Assembly (NCBI RefSeq): GCF_033958435.1
Contig: NC_134150.1
Location: 37,877,501-37,941,500, forward strand
DNA: 64,000 bases
Source: Carettochelys insculpta
Lineage: Eukaryota > Chordata > Testudines > Carettochelyidae
Direction of reading: 5' to 3'
This document shows positions 12,194 to 24,340 of this stretch, piece by piece. Both the position numbers and the translations under genes were made by a program. Position 1 is the first letter of the stretch. Each line of letters begins with the position of its first letter. The notes beneath the pieces were generated by a model, which did no database searches, was not told the origin of the DNA, and worked only from the letters and a program-made list of their open reading frames with translations.

Positions 12194-12842
12194 TTTATGT
12201 GTGAAAAGTGGCTGCCGTCAAGGCGAATTTTTTTTTTCATCAAAAAATCCGAACATCTGAAAACCAAAATATTTCAGTTTGGAAATATAGTTCATGTGCC
12301 ACATGACCTCATTTTCCTCTAAGAGCTGGACTTCCTGGCTTGACTACAACTCATGTCATTTTTTGCCTCCCCGCGCCAAATGTTTTTATATTCAAATTTT
12401 GATTAAAATTATATAACTTTTGTTCAAATTTTCAGTGGAAATGCCTCTTTTTTTTTCAGCCAGCTTGGCTCTGTCTTTCCTTCTTTCTTGTCTTAATCAA
12501 GCTCAGTCATTTGTAATACACCCAGCACATGTTGTAGCATCAGACACAAAATTAAAAATGGCACTGAAATTGTTCAAAAAGGACTCTATGTATCTTCATA
12601 ATACATGGCAGCTGCTGTTGCGTCAACCTTTTTCTTCTCTTTCCCCCTTGTACCAAATACCACGCCCCCCCCCGGCTTTCATCATGATTTATCAAGGAGA
12701 AATGATGCCAGCAGTTCTTCAGCCATCGTTTTTGAGACTCTGGCTTTTGAGAAGAGATGGGCCTTGCATTGTACCATGGAAATAGTCACATCTGGTCTTT
12801 TTTAGGATCTGAGAATACTAATTCTAGGTAGCCATATATAGC
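12194..12842. other. No gene recognised
   Basis: An AT-rich stretch with short T and A runs. A 121-residue open frame at 12420-12785 has a hydrophobic start but no recognisable domain, and I do not support it as a gene. Confidence 0.4.
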
Positions 12843-13072
12843 TACTCACAAAAAAACCAAGCAGGCCATTAGAACCTTGAAGACTAACAAATTTATTTAT
12901 TAGGCAATGAGCTTTTGAGGGAAAGATCCGCTTCATCAGATTTTGGAGTAAACAATAATAAAGAAATAATAGTAAATAAAATGGTTTAGTTTTTAAGGTG
13001 CTACAGGGCTGCTTGTTTTGTGTGTGAGTGTGTGTGTGTGAAGATACAGACTAACATGACTACCCTTCTGAG
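12843..13072. mobile_element. Inverted pair of Penelope-like element termini
   Basis: The left arm is a minus-strand copy of the PLE terminus: on that strand it reads a CTGATGA core (12933-12939), a decayed hairpin, then AAAAGCTCATTGCC and an AATAAATTTGTTAGTC-like block. The right arm is a plus-strand copy ending in GATACAGACTAACATGACTACC. A short AT-rich spacer and a (GT)n tract lie between and within them. This terminal repeat is widespread in turtle genomes and its attachment to PLE bodies is supported by the copies at 23624 and 50355. Confidence 0.6.
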
Positions 13073-13162
13073 AATATGTAATTACTACTTGTAATCTTTC
13101 TGGCGATCGTGCAATTTTTTGTGTTAGTTCCATGTGTAGATGAACCTGCATAATTACTGCTA

Positions 13163-13394
13163 GAATCATAGGCCTGGAAGATTCCTCAGGAGGTCTTCAA
13201 GTACAACCCCTTGCTAAAAGCAGGACCAACCCCAACTAAATCATCCCAGCCAGGTCTTTGTCAAGCCATAACGTCAATACCTCTAGGGAGAGATTCCATC
13301 ACCTCCCTAGATAACCCATTCCAGTGCTTCACCACCTTTGTAGTGAAATAGTTTTTTCCAATATCCATCTTTGACCTCCCGCACTGCAACTTGA
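13163..13394 (-). mobile_element. CR1 LINE 3' end, minus strand
   Basis: Read on the plus strand it begins AGAATCATAGGCCTGGAAG and continues through CAGGACCAACCCCAACTAAA and ATTCCAGTGCTTCACCACC, the reverse complement of a CR1 tail. The 3' end is at the left and the 5' truncation at the right near 13394. There is no coding remnant worth naming. Confidence 0.85.
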
Positions 13395-14434
13395 AACGTG
13401 AATATCACTTACGTAAAAATGGCAGTAATACTGCAGTACCAGAGCAAATTTGGCGAGTTTATCCTTAAAAATGAGACCTTCACCGTAACAGTTAATAAGC
13501 CTGTGTTTTGACTGACTTGCTGTATGGGTCCCTGGAATGCATTTCCTAACAAGGATTTCTATCTGTAAATTTTCCAGCCCATTGAACACACAAATGCAAT
13601 GGTCAGCATTTGACCGGGACATGAAATTTTATTGTACAACAAAATAAATAGGACCAACTTCTCAACTGGCATAAGTGGATGTAGCTTCCCTTAACTCAGT
13701 AACTCTGCATTAGACTACCCCAGCTGGGAGTTTGGGTCTGTGTGATTGTCCCCCAGCCTGAGTGCCTGTAAAACACACATTACAGGCACTAAACAGATGC
13801 TGTATAGTATCCTACACAACAACTCGAACACTGTCTCCAAGCGTGGTTAGAATAAAAGCTGTCTTTTCCCTATGGAGAGGCCAGTACATGAACCTGGAGG
13901 AATAACCATGAGTTATGTCAATTTTGATGGATGGTTTTCTGTTCCAGTTGGAAAGCCTAGGAAGGAGCAACTACAATCACATCAAAGTCTCTCCAGCATG
14001 GAATTGAATGGGCATGGAAACAGAAATAAACTTAACATGGCAACTCCAGCAAATGGCTTTACTAAGTGCCTTTTGGCTCCCCTGGTGTGTAACGTGTAAC
14101 AATGGCCAAATCACAGACAAAACAATGTCAGCCAACACATCTCCCTTGCCCCCACTCCACATTTGCTTTCTTGATTTTAGTTATAATGCTTATTGCAAAT
14201 AACTGGAAGGCCAGTAACACTGCATGGATGAAGCCCAGGCGATAAGTCCAGCTGTTGTACAGATGGTAAGTTATAAAAGTCAATTTGTCTCTGTGTATTT
14301 GATTTAAATTAATGTATTTCTCATTCCTTTTCTATAGCACAGCTTTTCCTAAACACAGCCAAGGCCTCTTAGCCTACTGTGAAGGAAAATCCACCCAACT
14401 TCTGCTCCTGGGAGTATTTCCAAAGGGTAGAGGG
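13395..14434. other. No gene recognised
   Basis: Unique-looking sequence. Open frames are short and without motifs, and I saw no transposon ends. Confidence 0.45.
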
Positions 14435-14631
14435 CACTGTTCCCTGTAATTTTTTTCCATCTGGGGAGGAATAAGTTTTATTATGTGCACCAAGGCATGT
14501 ATGGCTATTTATCACCAACAGAAACACAGAGTGGCCACTATGGCTGGCTGTGGGCAGTCTGCAAATTAGTTGGGCAGCGCCTGAATGTCTCCAGGGTGGC
14601 CACCCAAGTGCTGAGCTTACAGGGAACACTG
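14435..14631. mobile_element. Short hAT-type element with perfect 8-bp target duplication
   Basis: The ends are CACTGTTCCCTGTAA at the left and, on the other strand, CAGTGTTCCCTGTAA at the right. The 8-mer GTAGAGGG occurs exactly at 14427-14434 and 14632-14639. Length 197 bp. A 15-bp inverted repeat with a perfect 8-bp duplication is typical of non-autonomous hAT elements. A second, more decayed member with the same right end lies at 36568-36747. Confidence 0.88.
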
Positions 14632-14639
14632 GTAGAGGG

Positions 14640-17600
14640 AGAAGAAAATTGAGGTTAGCATTTGGATATTTTTCTGTCATTTTTAAGGCCAGAAAGTGCC
14701 TTTGTGAACACCTGCTCTGACCTCCTGCATAAAAGAAACTATAGAATCACATCTTTTAATTCCTGCATTCAACCCCGTAGCCTGTGGTGAAGCTGGAACG
14801 TACATTTTTTTTAATGAAATAAGTGCCCATGGAAGCTTCAGAAGGGGGTTCCCTGCGTGAGTGAAGTTTTAAAAACAACAAGTTCAAACAGATGCAATGA
14901 GATCTTTCTCCAGGCCATTCTGATCACCCAGGTATACTCAACATCTGGAGTGGTCATTCCTTGGTGTATCCCTGTATGACTATTTCTATGCTGATGGGTT
15001 CATTTATTTTCAGGCTGGGCATTAATATTCTTTATAACATGTGTACAAGCCCATCAGTACTTTGCATCTATGCTCAAGCTGCTCAGCTGACCCCTGAGAT
15101 GCCCTGTCCATCTTGTTTCTTAAACCACTTGGACAGGGGTTCCTGTTATCTTGTCTTGGGGTCCAGGGGCACTCATTTCCATGTAGAGTTAATCAAAAGA
15201 AGAAACAGAAATACACTGCTCAGCTCACTTTTAGAGAGTTTTGTTTTAACTGGATTCTAAGTGACAATAATTGGTCCAAAACCCTGGGAAGATCCTTAAG
15301 AAAATAGAGACAACAGGCATTCTGACTCGAATGTGACACTTATTGGACCCTCCAAATTGGAATAAGACAGGATAATCAGGCTCCATGATGTATTTAGATT
15401 CTGTGCATAATATGCATAAGCAAAGGGAAAAAAAATCACAAGGATTCCAGCAATTAGCAAGAAAAATGGAGCTAATAGCATGTTTAGAGATGTTTATTTA
15501 ACTCTTAACAATCTGTCTTTGGAGCAGAATTTGCATGAGGAAGTTGTTGTGGAAGTAAATATAAGGATGATCAATATTTAATTGCCCATTAAATGAACTA
15601 ATATTTTCTTGACTCTTTTGATTTCAAGTCATCCCAGTAAACATAGGTCTTATGAGAGACCCTTTCAAGCACCTGTTGCTGAGGGGCAATTCCTCTTTCT
15701 TGTCTCATTCCTCTTATGGTGTGAAAAGCTCAGGAAAACTGCTACACCAGTGCTTGTCTTTGTGCTCTCTCTTTAATTCCAAAACCTAACGGACAGCATG
15801 CCAAACTCCCCTCTTAATTGCAGTGTTTTACTCATTAGTGATAGGTTGGAAGATATGGAATAGACCAGGAACAGCAGGATGCTAATGTGTTTTATATTAG
15901 TTTGTTTATAAGAACATCCTTCCCACTATAAATGGCTGCTCCCATTGTGAGTGTTTTTAATTTACTCCTTGACATCTGAGTCAAGGAATGTCGCCAACCA
16001 ACCTCTCCATTCTGTGTTTTCTTATTTTGAGATACCCAAGTTGTCCAAAGAGCAACATCTTTTTCTGCATTGGCATGTGCAAGGCATTTAGAGTCTAGGT
16101 TACGCTGTGTTTCTCCATGTGATCTCTGTGAATTCGTTGTGTGTGGCAGGTGCAGCTTCAAGGTGTCGAAAGCTTCACACTCACTCCCATGGGGATAGAG
16201 TCTTCAGCGCCTTGTGATATCAGGCATTACACATGCATCACTTCTCAGAAATGATTCAGCAGAAATGGCAGCTTGCCTAACTAGCCTGAAATGGACAAAC
16301 ACATGAGACCACACCTGCCCCTTCAGAGGTGCCACAGCAGTTACGTGGCCCAAAATGTTTTGCGAAACAAAGAACGGTCTTTTGTAATTAGAGACATATG
16401 GGATTGGTAGTTAGCAGCCTGTGATCCTCAGTTGCCTGCCATGAGACAATTTCATATGGTTCCAATGGATGTTTGTGAAAGATGTTGTGTCTGTATTGCA
16501 CTCCTAAGGAGGCTAACCCCCCCCACCACTTGCACCATCACAGGTAACTCCACTTTTAATGCTAGCTCACAGGTAGTTCAGATATCACTGTTTAACGGGG
16601 GGTGATATATGCCCAGCCTGAAGCATAGTCATACCCTCTGTTGCTGACCTCCACTTAAAGATTCCCCAAGACTGGAAAATTCCTCGGTCAAGGAGATGCT
16701 GACATTTGGTTGGTTATGCAGTTCCTCCCCTTGTCCTATGAGGGGATTTCTCCTTGAAGTCAGTAGGATTTCAGTGTCTAAGAAGATCAAGCCCCTGAAA
16801 TCCGACATGTCAAAACTTACTCAATTCCATGTCTGTTTTACATCCGAGGTGTCTTCTCATTCAAGTTTTTCTCTCCCGTAGCCTAGCAAGTCTGTTATAC
16901 ATTTGGGTTCTGCTAGACTATGCAGTTCTTTGGCATACAATGCTTTTCTCAGCTTGCAGAGTATGTTATCACTACACCAGTGCAAGGAAGAATTAAGAGG
17001 TTTGAAGCTGATGATGATCTGATAAAGCTAACGTCCGGAAGACACATGATTTATTGCAGGTCTTGACTTATTGGCTGATTGCATGAAACAGATGTTTATA
17101 AATTGTTTGAATAAACCCTTCAGTTAAGGTCACAGTAAATGGTCTCCCAAGGTCAAACTACTTTGCTATAATGCAGACTTTGGGGGAATAATCACACTGA
17201 GAATAACAACGAGGTTGGAGGATGAGAAACAGAACTGAGAAGGCACACTGCCTTATTTCAATGGTAAAATGCCAACAGCTGCTTTTTCCTGGAACTTGGT
17301 GGGGAATGGTTCAATTGTACAATGGAGCAAACATTTCAAAAGGCCTGTGCAAATGCGCCATGCTCTGTACATCTGCTCCACATCGTTTTTTGCAGCAAAA
17401 GCACATCCTTAACTTTAAGTCATTGGCCACAGGGGTCACATTCGTTCCCATCATAAATATATGGGTTATATTCGGTGGAGGTCTCCAGGTGCAGACATTA
17501 GTATGATCCTTCTCTCCCACATATGCTAACAAACTCACATCTCTCCAGACTGTGCTATAGCAACAGAGCTTCATGCTGGTGGAAGCAGGTGTCAAGGCTG

Positions 17601-18690
17601 GATCCACAAAGGGACTTAGGCGTTCCAAGGCCTGACTTTTTCATACCTTGCCACCCAAGAGGATCCAGGTCCCAGTTTGGCACCCGCTAGGCCTTACTAC
17701 CACATTTTATAGAAAGGGTCACCAGTATAGAACCTAACTGCTGGTGGCACAGACTCCCCGCCTGCCCTGTCCCCAGGCATACATGATCTGACACTCCAGG
17801 ACAGGGTGTACCAACCCAGTGACAGTGGATTTAATTGCTTATGGAAGAAAAAGCCCCTAATATTGATATGGTCCTGTTAATATTGGGCCACCTCAAGATG
17901 GTGATGCTCCCCTATGTCTTTTAGTGCACTCACTTGCAAGGTAGGATACCTCCATTAGGGTTCCCGCTTCTGAAAGATGGCATCTGAAGATAGGAGATAG
18001 GAAGACATCTCAGGAGCGTGTACTGACCAAAGAGAGTGAAAATAATTCTGCAGCCCCTTGAGTAAGGCATGAATGTTGGGGACCCAAGTTCCCCAATGAA
18101 TGTTTAATGACTTATACACAGTGGAATGGCTTTCACAGTTGAAACTGAGTGAGGCCTACACCAGCACACTCCTTGGAGACCTATCACTGGCTGGTCTTTA
18201 TAGGTGTTGGACAGGGGGGCCTACAGCTGCTGTGGGCCTGGGAGCAAGGTGTGTGAGGGGCCTGGCTCCACAACCCTGGAAGGGGTGGAGTGTGGGACTG
18301 AAGGGATTCGGCCAGGGCAGTCAGCTCTTAGAGCTGCCCAGAGTATGGCATGGGGACCTTCCCAGCCCTAGAAGCTGCAGGACATGGTGGAGTTGACTCC
18401 CACTGCATTTCAAATGGACCTAAAGGTCCCAGCCATTGTTGCTGCTGCCAGTAGCAATGGTAGTGGCCAGGAGCTCCATACCCCTTTGAAATGCAAGGTC
18501 CCTATGCAGTTGCTTGCCCTGTGGGAAGGTCTGGTCTAGGAATGTACTGGGAATGTCTACCAGATCAGGCACCACATGTGAGGTAGACGTAGGAATTCCT
18601 AGTCTGAGAATCATGCTGTGGTCTTTGGCGTGAATTCAGTTATCAGGGCCCCTAGATAGATGTGGCCATGTGCACATTCATGGTAGGAAC
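14640..18690. other. No gene recognised
   Basis: About 4 kb of mostly AT-rich sequence with a more GC-rich patch at 18200-18400. I found no exon, RNA gene or convincing transposon boundary. Open frames of up to about 105 residues have no recognisable domains. Confidence 0.45.
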
Positions 18691-18985
18691 TTAGCCTTGT
18701 CCACACTACTATTCTTGGGAAAAACCTAAATTAACTAAATGGGTTAATTTCAAGTGCAGTGGTAAATCTATATTAAACCCCTATGTGGACACACTTATTC
18801 AGAATTAAAGTGGCCTTAATCCAATTTGTGGAGCTAGAACTTCACCCCCCCAAAGTGAATTAGGTCCACTTTAAGTCTGAATGAAAGTATCCATAGGGGC
18901 TCAGTGTAGTTTAATAAACCTACTGTAAATACAGATTTTTACTTCAGACTAATTTTCCTGAATGTCCCCTTCAGACAAGCCCTTA
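18691..18985. mobile_element. Short inverted-repeat DNA element
   Basis: The left end GCCTTGTCCACACTACTATT matches the right end on the other strand, GGGCTTGTCTGAAGGGGAC, in its outer part, and internal blocks such as TGTGGACACACTTATTCAGA resemble the ends again. A TTA trinucleotide flanks both sides (18691-18693 and 18981-18983). A 3-bp TTA duplication would fit the PIF/Harbinger superfamily, but this is inference from one copy. Confidence 0.55.
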
Positions 18986-19072
18986 GACACTGATTGGATA
19001 TTAATTGTAGTAATCGAGGCATTTAAAGGGCAGCTCACTGGGTGTTTTAAGGATCTCAATAGCACCTAAATG

Positions 19073-19255
19073 TTGTGTCTACACAGCGAATGACATCTTA
19101 CAGGTGTGAGTCTCACCGCCAAGATCAACAGATTCACACTACTTTGCCAAAAACAGCTGGATAGATGGTGTGTGCTGGTCTCTGAAGTCTAGGGATGTGG
19201 CTCTGTCAATCCAGGCCCTGCTACTTGCTTTTGTGGATTGTGTAGGTATAACCTA
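19073..19255. mobile_element. Possible small inverted-repeat element
   Basis: The left end GTTGTGTCTACACAGCGAA and the right end, read on the other strand as GGTTATACCTACACAATCC, share a GT-TCTACACA-type terminus. Nothing else supports it, and no duplication is visible. Confidence 0.3.
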
Positions 19256-19332
19256 TATCTAACCCAAAACCAAAGTAAAACAAAACAAGGGTATCCAGTG
19301 AGGTCCACTGAGTCAGTTACATGGGCAAAAGC

Positions 19333-19600
19333 AGGGCATGTCTTTACTGCAGGCTGGATCAATGGTCAGCGATTAATTCAGTGGGGGGTTGATTTATAAA
19401 GTCTACTACAGACAGGATAAATCAATCGCCAAGCACTCTCCCATTGACTCTGGAACCCTACCAAAATAAGAAAAGTAAGCAGAACTGATGGGAGAGCATC
19501 AGCTATTGATTTATTACACAGTAAGCAGACCTAAGTGCATCAGCTTAAGCTACTTTGCATAACTTAGGTCAAGAGCTCATGGTAGCGTAGACACGACATT
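19333..19600. mobile_element. Short inverted-repeat DNA element
   Basis: The left end reads GGGCATGTCTTTACTGCAGG and the right end on the other strand AATGTCGTGTCTACGCTACC. The interior contains GATCAATGGTCAGCGATT and AATCAATCGCC blocks related to those in the elements at 29067, 31029, 39807 and 48294, so this is probably a diverged member of the same group. No transposase is encoded. Confidence 0.5.
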
Positions 19601-21805
19601 AAGAATGGAATTTAACCTACTAAGAGTTAAACCTATGATTTCTTCTTTTTTTAAAAAAACTAGTTAAGACTTATAAAACTTTCCTTTAAAATTAGATTTT
19701 CAAACTCTATCTTGTGCTCTGGGCACTTCCGCAGGGATGAGATCAGGCACTGAAAACAGCCAGGCCAAGATTTTCTATGATATTTAAACCCCAAATTCCC
19801 ACTGATTTTAACAATGTCCCCAGAGTTAGTGGCCACAATGGAATTACACTAACACAGAAACAGTTTATGTGACATCACAGTCAGGCTGTTTTATATGTTG
19901 GAATTTTCATGCACTTTCGAAACATTTGCTTTCTCAAACAAGGCAAATAAACAGAAAGCCTATTAAAATTCTGTCTTCTACAGAAAGCAGACCAATAGCC
20001 CAAGTGAAATGGATGGTCTCTATTTAGCAGCAGGAGCACTTGAGGTAAAGAATTGTCACTATTAAGACTATGTATTTGATATCCAGAGAAAATATTTCAA
20101 GCTAAAAATCTCATAACATGTAAAACAGAAAAGATGAATAGCAAAATAGTTAGGAAATAATTACTCATTTCTAGAGTTTTAGTCAGATAATGACCAATTA
20201 GAAGACTTAAGGGTCTAAGGTGAAGAAAAAGTCTAAAAAATTGAATAAATAAAACAAGTTTTTTTTTCCTCTTTCTGTGCTGTCACTTTCAAGTTTCCTC
20301 ACAATATCTTCTGCAGTACTGACTTTTTCTGTGGTGGAAATCAGATCTTTTGATGGTTTCTTGCAATTGTGCAGCACAACAGTTCCCTTTAAAATCACAA
20401 AAAAGCATTTTCTCTTTGTTCTTTTGTAGACATTGAAAAATGTAAGTTGTTTGTGTAACATCTGCGTTACCCTTTGAAAATGTACAAGTCAATTATGATG
20501 TACTGGTAACTAGGGACGATCATATAAATAAGAACTCTGCACAGACTAAAATAAAATAAGTAACCTTGTCCCATACTTTTTATGTTTTCTTGGACCTCTT
20601 GCTGTTATTTTGCTTCTAGCCAGGACAGGAAGCACTGAAATCCTTCGTTTTTCTTATGACATTTTCAGTCTGACTAGAGGCAGGAAGTAGAGAAATCTTT
20701 TGTAAATGTTTGTTCTCTTGTAGAACCAGATTGCAGCTCCTGTACTCACTTTGAGTACCAGCCCATATTCTGCTAGTGCAGTAAACTTTCATATTCACCA
20801 GTCTATTATCTGGAACACTCAAATAACTGCCATTTTAACCATAAGTAAATTTTAGTTATGTTTCCATAAGTACAGTATAGTGAAAGTAAATACAAATAAA
20901 TACAGCAAATACAGTATAAGTTTGCAGTGTACAATACTACTGTTGTTAAATAAAGTACTCTACATACATTTTTGTTTGTTTCTTAATATCTAATCTTGTT
21001 TTTCTTCAGTGCTATGTATTGTTGGGTATACCCCTCTATTATCCAGAATATTTGAACATCTGGCAACCTCCCAGACCCAGGAGTGCCAGAAAGAGTTTAC
21101 TGTCGTTCTGTTGATTTCCATAGGATTGGTTGTGTTGTAACATGCCACTCAGTGCAAACAAGACCCTCCCAGAGCTCCAGAAAGACCCAGACCATTTCCA
21201 GCCTTTCAGGCCCCTAGTGATAATAGAAATAAAAAATGATAACACTTGAAAATAAATAAGGCACCAAAAAGAGTAAGTAATTTTTATTTAACAAATGCTT
21301 TTCTAACCCTTTTTCTGTGCAAATATGCAAAGTATTGAGGGATGCACATAAAAACAAGTGGCAAAAGTTAACAAGTGTCTAAATTTGAGGACCCCTTTGA
21401 GCTTGAGGCTAAGGCCAAATGGCCCTTCTGTGGCTACACCTCTCATTGGCCCTGAATGTGAATAAGGGATTATTATCTGATATTTCACTCCAGACCAATT
21501 TTACAGGCCAGGAAGTTAAAACCCATCCACAATGTGACATTATTCATTGACCCACTAACCTCTTGAAATAACCCATTAATAAAGAACTCTGTTTATTGAA
21601 CAAGTCTGGAGTGTTTGGGAATGGTTTATCTCTGAAGCAAACTTCAGAGAGTGGAATTATATCAGCAGAATCCAGTGATAGAACTGAGCCCGCTAAATCT
21701 GTGACTATTTTGTAGACCATGCTTAAATGTGACATGACCGGAACAGGTGAGCTCCTCTAGCTTTAGTGCATATTCTGTGTGCTGAGACAAAGTATTCATA
21801 ACTGA
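19601..21805. other. No gene recognised
   Basis: AT-rich sequence. The phrases CTATTATCTGGAAC near 20803 and CTCTATTATCCAGAATATTT near 21033 resemble the ends of inverted-repeat elements of the kind at 34480 and 63493, but they point the same way and no pair could be fitted. Open frames are short. Confidence 0.4.
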
Positions 21806-22260
21806 GGGTATGGCTACACAGCAAAGTTATTTTGAAATAATGGCTGCTATTACAAAATAGCTTTGTGAGCATCTACACAGCAAAGCTGCTATTTTGAAAT
21901 CATTTTAGCTTATTTCGAAATTGGTAAACATTAGTCCATGTGGAATAATGCCTATTTCAACATAGGTATTTCAAAATAGGTGCTGTGTAGACAGGAAATA
22001 GGAACTATTTTGAAATAAGGTATTCTGGAATAGTTGATTTCAAAATAAAGCTGCTGTGTAAACATAGTATTTCAGATTAGAGCCTCTTCCAGGGGCTCTA
22101 AAATAGGCTCTATTGTGTATGGACACACTATTTCAGAATACGTTTTGCTTATTTTGTGACATCCATGTAGTGTAGATGTGTTATTCTGGAATAGTTTATT
22201 TTGGAATAATAACTTCGGAATAATCTATTCTGGAATAACTCTGTAATGTAGCCACATCCC
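21806..22260. mobile_element. Inverted-repeat DNA element, CpG-decayed
   Basis: The left end GGGTATGGCTACACAGCAAA pairs with the right end on the other strand, GGGATGTGGCTACATTACAG. The body is packed with TATTTTGAAATA, TATTTCAAAATA and TATTCTGGAATA motifs, which look like mutated forms of a TATTTCGAAATA repeat; one intact TATTTCGAAAT survives near 21911. The structure parallels the element at 11549, but nearly all CpG positions are lost, so this copy appears older. It is non-coding. Confidence 0.7.
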
Positions 22261-22881
22261 AAGCCTTCCAATATATCTTCTAATAAAATTCATAATGCTC
22301 CTGTACCTGAATGGAGTGAGTTAGTATCTTCATCCATCACCTTATTTTTGGTGTTCATGGTCTCAAATGTTCAAATCCACTACAAAGAGATTGTGTCTCC
22401 CTATCTTTCTTCTTGTTAGATATATTTTAAAATAGAAATTCATTATCACATTTCAGAGACAGGGCTGATAAATCATGTTGTGGCACCCTTGTGTGTCTCC
22501 TAAATCTGCTCCAGTCAATATTTTGATGAACATGCGTGAGGGTGAACATTTTGTTTCTCTTTTAAAAAAAGGATCAACAAGTACTAATTTTGGTTTTAAC
22601 ATTGCACAAGACTGTTTGTCATTGGACCCAGTTGATTAAGCAACCTTGCTTTATTTATTAAATTAGGAAGAGGGATTCTTCCCCTCCCCATCCCCATGTC
22701 TCTTCTTTCAGTGTGTTTGTTGGCCTTTTTGCTGAACTATGTTTACAAAATATGTGGTTCAATCTTGGCAAAGCATGAAATGTGGCAGAGGGCAAAGCCC
22801 CATCTGGCATCTACTCACTTCTTTTGGGCTTTTATGGAATGCTGGCCCTTCTCTGAGAATTCCAAACTAACATTGTCTGTA
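22261..22881. other. No gene recognised
   Basis: AT-rich sequence. A 63-residue frame at 22696 starts with a hydrophobic stretch but has no recognisable domain, splice context or neighbours to support it. Confidence 0.4.
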
Positions 22882-23107
22882 GTCTAGTTGTGGCCCTGTT
22901 AATCTCCAGAAGGTAGAGACACAAGATGGATGAGGTAATACCATTGTTGGACCAGCTTCTGTTGGTGAGAGAGACATGCTTTCAAGCCACACAGAGGTCT
23001 TCCTCAGGTATCTTTCTCAGACCTAAAGAAAAGCTTTGTGTGGCTTGAAAACGGCTCCCTTTCTCTTTCACTAACAGAAGACAGTCAAATAAAAGATATT
23101 TCCTCAC
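22882..23107. mobile_element. Inverted pair of Penelope-like termini (GTCTC type)
   Basis: The left part is a minus-strand terminus: read on that strand it has CTGAGGA, a short hairpin, GAAAGCATGTCTCTCTCACC, CAACAGAAG and GATTAACAGGGCCACAAC-like blocks. The right part (about 23010-23107) is a plus-strand copy with CAGACCTAAAGA, TTGAAAACGG, CACTAACAGAAGAC and AAAAGATATTTCCTCACC. The two face each other head to head. The same terminus follows the PLE body at 50355 and recurs at 52355. Confidence 0.6.
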
Positions 23108-23705
23108 CTACCTTGATTCTTTAGTTTGGAAACTAAGGTAGGCACCCTTGAAGATCTGGTCATAAAGCCATTTCAGACTGGTGTAAAGCCTTATCCAAAG
23201 GTACCATTGTTCCTTTCTGTCTGTTTGTTGTGTGAGCTCTTTGTGGGAATATTTCTGCCAGTACTGCATAGGGCAGTTCTTTGAATTACAGTTGCTTTGT
23301 GAGGCATTGGCATCATTAATTAGTGGTTAAGTACATGGTTGAACAACACTGGAAGTGGGTATGAACATCTTGTCAAGGTTTTTTTTTTATTTTTTGGTAG
23401 TAAGTTATTAATTTTCTTTTGCAAACTGGCAATACAGCAAAGTAAACTCACAAAAAATCCTTTTCAGTTGCATCCAAGTGACCCAGCAGTATATGAGGAA
23501 AGGCATAAATATAATGTCCTGAAAATTTTGCCAACCTTGAAATTTGAGATCTGATCTAGTTGCTGTACCATCTGGGCAAGATCTTATAATTTTCTTATAC
23601 AATAATAGCCATCTCTTTTTAGATTTCAGGGGTAGCCATGTTAGTCTGTTTCAGCAAAAACAACAAGTAGTCCGGTCGCACCTCAAAGGCTAAGAATTTT
23701 ATTAT

Positions 23706-23748
23706 GGCGTAAGCTTTCCCAGGCAGCAACTAATTCAATCAGATGGAT
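23706..23748 (-). ncRNA. Degenerate hammerhead-ribozyme-like motif
   Basis: On the minus strand the segment reads CATCTGATTGA, a decayed hairpin, then GGGAAAGCTTACGCC. The CTGA-GA core and GAAA block occur in the right order and spacing for a hammerhead ribozyme, with one extra T in the core. Hammerhead ribozymes have been reported in PLE terminal repeats. This copy is probably inactive. Confidence 0.35.
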
Positions 23749-23867
23749 GAAGTGAAAGAAAAAGCAACAGACAACAGGGGAATGGAGATGAGAGAGTTGT
23801 ATCAGAGCTACTTCAATCGGAATGGATGAAGAAGAGAAGGTGAGAATACCTGAAGTGCAAAATTAGT

Positions 23868-24200
23868 TATTGTAATAAGCTAGTCATTCCCAGTCCTTAT
23901 TCAGACCCATTCAAATGGTGTTATATTTGCACATGAATTCGAGCTCAGCAGTTTCAGGTCACAGTCTTATTTTATTTTTTGCTTGAGCATGTTGTAACTG
24001 TGTGTCCAAAGAGATTAAAATGTTCTCCCACTGTTTTTTGTGTTACCATTCTTCATGTCTGATTTGTTTTCATTTGGTTTGTAGCATAGAGACAGTCCGG
24101 TTTGCCCAATGTCCATGGCATATATCACACCAGCAGATAAGCAGGTGAATGAGCCTTTGACGGTATGGCTGATGTGGTTGTATTTTTCAACATTAGGTAT
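23868..24200 (-). pseudogene. Penelope-like GIY-YIG endonuclease relic
   Basis: Translation of the minus strand gives, in broken frames, a stretch reading NHISHTVKGSFTCLSAGVIYAM, then DIGQTGLSL, a KSDMKNGNT block, and at the end ELEFMCKYNTI and MGLNKDWE. These correspond in order to the GIY-YIG endonuclease domain at the C-terminus of PLE proteins: a cysteine-containing entry, the VIYAM strand, the IGQTG loop, and a final ELEF...GLN-D tail. The protein joins a Penelope-type reverse transcriptase to this nuclease in intact elements; no reverse-transcriptase part is seen here. Stops and frameshifts show it is long dead. Confidence 0.7.
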
Positions 24201-24290
24201 TCTTCTTATCCATGTCCGCTGTGTTTGAATTAACTTTAATATAACACTCCCATCTCTGTATCCCTACTATCTTTTTCTTTTCTTTCACTT

Positions 24291-24340
24291 CATGCATTTG
24301 ACGAAGTGAGTTGCAACTCACAACGACTTATGCCTTAGTA
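24291..24340 (+). ncRNA. Hammerhead-ribozyme-like motif with paired stems
   Basis: The order is GCAT (24294-24297), TTGACGA (24298-24304), the perfect 16-bp hairpin GTGAGTTGCAACTCAC (24306-24321), a decayed GAAA position (AACG), ACTT, and ATGC (24330-24333). GCAT and ATGC are complementary and could close stem I; the hairpin would be stem II. The core has mutations (TTGACGA for CTGANGA, AACG for GAAA), so activity is unlikely, but the architecture fits the hammerhead motif known from PLE termini. Confidence 0.4.

Noticed and set aside
12420..12785. A 121-residue open frame with a hydrophobic start
   Set aside because: No domain, no Kozak-like or splice context that sets it apart, and low-complexity T-rich coding sequence.
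20795..21110. Two CTATTATCTGG or CTATTATCCAG phrases resembling transposon ends
   Set aside because: They are in the same orientation, so they cannot be the two ends of one inverted-repeat element; no partners were found.
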